In this document: in pieces, positions 59,911-64,000 of the stretch
Layout: each line of letters starts with the position of its first letter
Position numbering within the stretch: the stretch's first letter is position 1
NCBI GenBank assembly: GCA_031409515.1
Contig: JANNXJ010000057.1
Location: forward strand, 1 to 64,000
DNA: 64,000 bases
Reading direction: 5' to 3'
Source: SHZI01 sp031409515
GTDB taxonomy: Bacteria > Pseudomonadota > Gammaproteobacteria > Steroidobacterales > GCA-2729495
The notes under the pieces: model-generated
What the model was told of the DNA's origin: nothing
What the model saw: only the letters and a program-made list of their open reading frames with translations
Database searches by the model: none
Made by a program: the position numbers and the translations under genes

Positions 59911-60335
59911 TCCTGGTTGTCGACGCCAGCGTCGCTGCCAAATGGTTTTTCGCGGAGTCCGGCGATCAATGGGCACGTGAACTTGCAGAAGGCGAGGACG
60001 TGTTGATCGCACCGGACCTGATCGTTGCAGAGGTCTGCAACACGGCCTGGAAAAAAGTCTCCCGCGCCGAAGCCAGCGCCGACCAGGCCAGGGCCGTGAC
60101 TATCGGGCTACCACAGATATTTCGCGAACTGGTGCCCTGCGCTGCCCTGGTGCCACAGGCGCTGGATCTCGCGCTGGAACTGCACCACCCGACTTACGAC
60201 TGCTTCTACCTCGCACTGGCAGAACTGGCCAATGCCGACCTGGCGACTGCAGACACCACCTTTGCTCGCAAACTTCTTCGGACGGGATTTCCCCGCAGCA
60301 GACTCCGCCTCATGGGCGAACCTCCAGCCTCGTAG
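59907..60335 (+). CDS. vapC: VapC-type PIN-domain toxin
   Basis: The 142-residue PIN nuclease cleaves RNA, often tRNA or rRNA, with a metal site. The acidic residues are in place: Asp in LVVDASVAAKW (residue 6), Glu in DLIVAEVCNTAW (about 41), and the late aspartates in TYDCFYLALAEL and DLATADTTFARK. It starts with TTG overlapping the antitoxin stop. Its own TAG stop is the TAG of a dispersed repeat, so the gene end may have been reshaped by repeat insertion. Confidence 0.88.
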   Translation: MILVVDASVAAKWFFAESGDQWARELAEGEDVLIAPDLIVAEVCNTAWKKVSRAEASADQARAVTIGLPQIFRELVPCAALVPQALDLALELHHPTYDCFYLALAELANADLATADTTFARKLLRTGFPRSRLRLMGEPPAS

Positions 60336-60388
60336 GAGCGCCTTTAGGCGGGATGGATATTGATTCGCGCCGGTCGGCGCTCCTACTA
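60331..60388. repeat. GTAGGAGCG-family repeat, inverted pair
   Basis: GTAGGAGCGCCTTTAGGCG (left) and CGCGCCGGTCGGCGCTCCTAC (right) face each other across about 18 bp. The left TAG (60333-60335) is the vapC stop. The right copy ends just before the stop of the MAPEG gene. This is the only paired, head-to-head copy in the window. Confidence 0.75.
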
Positions 60389-60389
60389 C

Positions 60390-60779
60390 TCAAGCGAAAC
60401 GCAGGAGCAGATTCCCAAGCGCCAGTCCGAGGAGAATCAGCCAGGTAACGACGACCCCCCCGAAGCGCCCCGCGCTCCGCCCCGAGGTCTGGGTCAGACC
60501 GAGCGCGTGGAGTACCCGGGCAATCAGCAGACCAGCTCCCGCCGCGTGCACCGCCCACCAGGGCCCCCCGCCCGTTTCGAAGAAGGCCAGCAGCAGCAGG
60601 GCGAAGGGGACGTACTCCGCAAAATTGCCGTGGATACGCACAGCGCGCTCGAGTTCCTGACTCTGGCCAGTCCCGAGGCCGACCTTGAGACGGATACGGT
60701 TCTGGGCAACGCGATAACTCAGGAAGATATAGAGAATTGCCAGCAGGCTGGCGTAGATGGCGGTAATCCCGACGGACAT
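60390..60779 (-). CDS. MAPEG-family membrane protein
   Basis: The 129-residue inner-membrane protein has four hydrophobic helices. The MAPEG-type signature follows the first: ERAVRIHGNFAEYVPFALLLL, then ARVLHALGL. Family members are glutathione-dependent or related small-molecule transferases, but bacterial roles are mostly unknown. AGGAG precedes the ATG. It follows the AMP-dependent ligase gene by 9 bp on the same strand, though it could be a separate unit. Confidence 0.85.
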   Translation of the reverse strand: MSVGITAIYASLLAILYIFLSYRVAQNRIRLKVGLGTGQSQELERAVRIHGNFAEYVPFALLLLAFFETGGGPWWAVHAAGAGLLIARVLHALGLTQTSGRSAGRFGGVVVTWLILLGLALGNLLLRFA

Positions 60780-60788
60780 GGCGCTCTC

Positions 60789-62411
60789 CTAGAGTAGGTG
60801 TCTGGCGTATTGCTCGCGTAACCGGAGCTTGTTGATCTTGCCGGTACCGGTATGGGGAATTTCAGCGACGAAGATGACGTCATCGGGCACCCAGAAGCTC
60901 GCTACCCTGGGGGCAATAAAGGCCAGCAGCTCGTCCCGGGACACTGACGCGCCAGGCTTCCGCACCACGATCAGCAGGGGGCGCTCCGACCACCTGGGGT
61001 GCGCGACACCGATGACGGCCGCCTCAGCGACGGCAGGGTGACCAACTGCCAGGTTCTCCAGCTCGATGGAGCTGATCCACTCGCCACCGGACTTGATGAC
61101 ATCCTTGGTCCGGTCGGTGATCTGCAGATAACCCGCCGGGTCGATCGTGGCCACGTCCCCGGTCTCGAACCAGCCGTCCGCCCGGTGGGTGTCGCTTCGT
61201 TCAACGCCGTAGTAGCCACTCGCGATGAACGGGCCGCGAACCTGCAGGGCGCCGAACGTGCGCCCGTCCCAGGGCAGTTCCTGCCCGTCGTCAGCGACGA
61301 TGCGCATCTCGACCCCAAACACACTGCGCCCCTGCTTGACCCGGAGCGCACGCCGGGCCTCGGGGGGCAACGCGTCCTCACCGGGCTTGGGGGAATTGAA
61401 AGTCCCCAACGGCGACGTCTCCGTCATTCCCCAGGCGTGGTGCGTCTCGACGCCATGGCGGTCACGGAACTCATCCATGATCGCCTGGGGGCAGGCGGCA
61501 CCACCCACCACCGTCCGCTTCAGACTTGGCACCCGGGCGCCGGAGCCGGCCAGATGCTGGAGTAGCGCGAGCCACACGGTCGGGACGCCCAGCGCCATCG
61601 TTACCTGTTCACTATTGATCAGGTCGACCAGCGTGGCGGGATCACCAGCGCTGCGGCCAGGCAGGACGAGCTTGCTGCCCGCCATGGGCGCCATGAATGG
61701 AATGCCCCAGGCGTTCACATGGAACATGGGGACGACGGGGAGGATCGTATCCAGGGCCCGGACGCCCATGACGTCGGCGCTGGCGGCAGCCATCGCGTGG
61801 AGAACGCTGGAGCGGTGGCTGTAAAGGACGCCCTTGGGATTGCCCGTGGTCCCCGACGTGTAGCAGAGCGAACTGGCACACCGCTCGTCCAGGTCGGGCC
61901 AGTGGTAGTCAGGACGCTCAATCTCCAGCAGCGACTCGTAACAGCGAGCGTCGGCCAGCAGTGGCACGGAGGACGCCGGGGGCATATGGCCAGACCCCGT
62001 CAGGTACACCAGGGTCTGCACCGTCTTGAGGTGGGACGTCAGGCTGGCCAGCAGGGGGGCAAACTCGGCGGATGCAAACAGCACGGTGGCACCGCCATCG
62101 TTCATGATCCAGGCCATCTGCTCAGGCAGCAACCGCGGGTTGACCGTGTGCAGGATCCGGCCGGAACAGGCCACCCCGTAAAAGAGTTCGAGATGGCGGA
62201 AATCATTCCAGGCCAGCGTCGCGACCCGTGCCCCGGCCGGCAGGCCGAGGCGGTCGAGCGCGTGAGCGAGACGGGCAGCGCGCTGGAAGGCCTCGGCATA
62301 GGTGTACCGATGGCGAGGGTGATCTGCGGTGATGCTCACCACCTGTTGTTCCGGGTGATTGCGCTGCGCATGGCGCAGAATCCCCGTGATCGTCAGCGGC
62401 ACGTCCATCAT
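60789..62411 (-). CDS. AMP-dependent acyl-CoA synthetase
   Basis: The 540-residue ANL-superfamily ligase activates a carboxylic acid with ATP and CoA. Motifs: CYTSGTTGNPKGVLYSHRSS, HAWGMTETSPLG, GWFETGDVATIDPAGYLQITDRTKDVIKSGGEWISS, and the C-terminal lysine in HTGTGKINKLRLREQY. The overall pattern resembles medium- to long-chain fatty-acyl ligases. Its ATG at 62411 overlaps the TGA of the upstream alpha/beta hydrolase gene by one base (TGATG), and that gene in turn overlaps a CoA-transferase gene. The three form a CoA-linked catabolic operon. Confidence 0.9.
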   Translation of the reverse strand: MMDVPLTITGILRHAQRNHPEQQVVSITADHPRHRYTYAEAFQRAARLAHALDRLGLPAGARVATLAWNDFRHLELFYGVACSGRILHTVNPRLLPEQMAWIMNDGGATVLFASAEFAPLLASLTSHLKTVQTLVYLTGSGHMPPASSVPLLADARCYESLLEIERPDYHWPDLDERCASSLCYTSGTTGNPKGVLYSHRSSVLHAMAAASADVMGVRALDTILPVVPMFHVNAWGIPFMAPMAGSKLVLPGRSAGDPATLVDLINSEQVTMALGVPTVWLALLQHLAGSGARVPSLKRTVVGGAACPQAIMDEFRDRHGVETHHAWGMTETSPLGTFNSPKPGEDALPPEARRALRVKQGRSVFGVEMRIVADDGQELPWDGRTFGALQVRGPFIASGYYGVERSDTHRADGWFETGDVATIDPAGYLQITDRTKDVIKSGGEWISSIELENLAVGHPAVAEAAVIGVAHPRWSERPLLIVVRKPGASVSRDELLAFIAPRVASFWVPDDVIFVAEIPHTGTGKINKLRLREQYARHLL

Positions 62412-63274
62412 CAAGCCCTGCACGACTGTCCTCCCCTTATGAACTCCGCGAGACCCGGCCACTCTCCCGAACCGATGTCGGGAGCAAAAAACCCGAAGTG
62501 ACCGATCGTCCTGCCAGCCGGATTACTGACGCCCAGATCGATGAACTCCCGCTCCGCGTTGGGAAACCAGTCGTGCCACGTCTGCAGGGCTCGGCGGGTC
62601 GCCAGATCATCACCCTCGACGTAATAGGTCCGCAGCTGGCAGCGTACGTCGGCATGAAACTGGGGTTGGGGCCCCACAGTGGCACTCCGGATGTAGTCCG
62701 GGTCCCTGCCCCACTGGGCCCACTGCCGGGCCACGCCGGAGGGAATGTCCTGGCCAAGACCAAGGCGGGACGCCGGAAAGCGGTCAGAAAGCGCCGTGAG
62801 CAGGGGGATGGCGACATACCAGAGGCCGAAGACCCGCACCCGCCCCATACCGTCCCAGTGCCGCCAGTACCCGGACTGGCTCGCGACACCCACCAGGGCA
62901 TCAACCAGCCGGATTTCCGGCGCGATGCCGAGGAGCTGTCCACCGACTGAGTGGCCGAGCACCACCAGCCGCTCCGGTGCCTGGGTCGCGCGTAGCCACC
63001 GTATGACGGCCGGAAAATCCTCCCGGCCCCAGTCCTCCAGCCGGACCCGCCGGGCGCGAGGACCATCCAGTAGAGAGTCGCCCATGCCCCGGTAGTCGTA
63101 GGTGACCACGCCGATCCCCTGCTCCAGCAGGTGCCCGGCAAGATGCCGGTAGAAGCGCCGGCGGACGCCCATCGCGGAGTTGATCACCAGCCAGGGCCCC
63201 GGCGTGGCGGGACTGTAGACCGTCGCCTGAAGACGCTGGCCATCGCTGGCGGTGATGGCCACGTCGGTACTCAT
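62411..63274 (-). CDS. Alpha/beta-hydrolase
   Basis: The 287-residue cytoplasmic hydrolase has the nucleophile elbow GHSVGGQ (about residue 108), the oxyanion-region VVTYDYRGMGDS and the late catalytic His in IGHFGFF. It probably cleaves a CoA- or alcohol-linked ester in the same pathway as the flanking ligase and CoA-transferase, though the substrate is unknown. It overlaps both neighbours (ATGA upstream, TGATG downstream). Confidence 0.85.
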   Translation of the reverse strand: MSTDVAITASDGQRLQATVYSPATPGPWLVINSAMGVRRRFYRHLAGHLLEQGIGVVTYDYRGMGDSLLDGPRARRVRLEDWGREDFPAVIRWLRATQAPERLVVLGHSVGGQLLGIAPEIRLVDALVGVASQSGYWRHWDGMGRVRVFGLWYVAIPLLTALSDRFPASRLGLGQDIPSGVARQWAQWGRDPDYIRSATVGPQPQFHADVRCQLRTYYVEGDDLATRRALQTWHDWFPNAEREFIDLGVSNPAGRTIGHFGFFAPDIGSGEWPGLAEFIRGGQSCRA

Positions 63275-64000
63275 CCGGCCTGCACCACGGCGCCGGTCTC
63301 GAGCAGCGCATCGATCTCGCCGCCCAGAAAGCCAGCCTCCAGCAGTACAGACCGGGAGTCGGCGCCAGGTCGCACCGGGGCCCGGGGCGGCTCGGGCACG
63401 GTCGCACTGAAGCGGGGCGCCGGCGCATTCTGCCGGACACCGTTGACCGTGATGAAAGCGTTGCGCGCCACGTTGTGGGGATGCTGACTGGCCTCACTCA
63501 CGGTGAGTACCGGCGCGACGCAGGCGTCGGTGCCTTCCAGGAGGGCACACCACTCGGCCCGGGTCTTCGTCAGGAAGACCGCAGCGAGTTCAGCCTTCAA
63601 CGCCGGCCAGCGGGGACTGGTGACAGGAAACGCACCGAGGCCCTGGTCACCGAAGCGGGCCGGGTCGAGCCCGGCCAGACGGATCAGCGCCTGATAGAAG
63701 GCAGGCTCGATAGCCGCCACTGCCACGTACTTGCCGTCGCTGGTTGCGTAAGTGGAGTAGAAATGGGCCGTACCGCTGAGGAAGTGGGTACCGGGCTGCT
63801 CGTCGAAGAGGCCCGCCGCGCGAAAGCCATGGAACATGGCCATCAGGGCATTGACCCCGTCGAGCATGGCCGCGTCCACCACCTGGCCCCGACCGGAGCG
63901 CTGCGCCTCGAGCAGCCCGCAGACGAGACCGAAGGCCAGCAGCATGCCACCGCCGCCGAAGTCGCCGAGTAAATTGAGTGGCGGTACAGGGGGCTGCCCG
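63271..64000 (-). CDS. CaiB/BaiF-family CoA-transferase or racemase, cut by window edge
   Basis: The C-terminal about 243 residues are present; the start lies beyond position 64000. The sequence PPLNLLGDFGGGGMLLAFGLVCGLL, continued with VVDAAMLDGVNALMAMFHGF, YVAVAAIEPAFYQAL and GTDACVAPVL, is characteristic of the alpha-methylacyl-CoA racemase branch of family III CoA transferases. It starts the ligase-hydrolase operon seen so far. It overlaps the hydrolase by ATGA. Confidence 0.9.
   Translation of the reverse strand, partial: GQPPVPPLNLLGDFGGGGMLLAFGLVCGLLEAQRSGRGQVVDAAMLDGVNALMAMFHGFRAAGLFDEQPGTHFLSGTAHFYSTYATSDGKYVAVAAIEPAFYQALIRLAGLDPARFGDQGLGAFPVTSPRWPALKAELAAVFLTKTRAEWCALLEGTDACVAPVLTVSEASQHPHNVARNAFITVNGVRQNAPAPRFSATVPEPPRAPVRPGADSRSVLLEAGFLGGEIDALLETGAVVQAG

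Overview
The window reads as chromosome from a high-GC Gram-negative bacterium, most likely a gammaproteobacterium. It carries recQ, glpD, proBA, ilvH/ilvB, phhB, bipA, lipoproteins, an outer-membrane barrel and a TonB-dependent receptor. The sequence does not fix genus or family. I see no rRNA, tRNA, CRISPR array, intact insertion sequence or prophage. Intergenic spaces are short and many neighbouring genes overlap by four bases in the form NTGA.

Layout. 0.1-15 kb is mostly metabolism: recQ with an outer-membrane barrel gene; glpD; ilvH-proB-proA opposite a divergent acetolactate synthase large-subunit gene; an aldehyde dehydrogenase; a DUF1838-type protein; phhB; an AllA-like protein; and a zinc alcohol dehydrogenase. 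15.3-20.7 kb is a PadR-regulated MacA/MacB-type ABC export operon with two matching palindromic operator candidates at the regulator's start.

20.7-32.3 kb is the most unusual region: nine tightly packed minus-strand genes. They encode two lipoproteins, a membrane-anchored kinase-like protein with a degraded active site, an FHA-like/PEGA/SUMF1-like protein, a small membrane protein, a TolQ/ExbB/MotA-type channel subunit, an Hsp70-like/FHA protein and two VWA proteins. The single membrane segment of each VWA protein resembles that of TolR/ExbD. I infer an uncharacterised envelope machine that may be powered by ion flow and read phosphorylation through FHA domains.

32.4-41.2 kb holds CoA-ester genes (MaoC-type hydratase, crotonase-family protein, fadD). 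It is followed by an isoprenoid operon whose first gene fuses HMG-CoA reductase to mevalonate kinase, then idi, an SDR gene and a two-gene ABC transporter. 41.2-47.4 kb is accessory DNA: a toxin-like fragment with an ankyrin gene, a TonB receptor, a DUF3313-like lipoprotein-type gene, a relic of an RHS toxin with small membrane proteins, and a HigBA-type toxin-antitoxin pair. 47.3-51.6 kb is a carotenoid operon (redoxin-like gene, crtY, crtI, crtB), which fits the isoprenoid supply genes nearby.

52-64 kb holds a fibronectin-type secreted protein, a PLP-dependent sulfur amino-acid enzyme, an acyl-CoA dehydrogenase, bipA, an NlpC/P60 lipoprotein, a VapBC pair, a MAPEG protein, an AMP-dependent ligase, an alpha/beta hydrolase and a CoA-transferase gene cut by the window edge.

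Two dispersed palindromic repeat families punctuate the window. One has the core GTAGGAGCG and supplies the stop codon of at least six genes. The other is built on GGGGACATGCC, and its largest copy is a 39-bp inverted repeat that contains the glpD start codon and abuts the proA stop.
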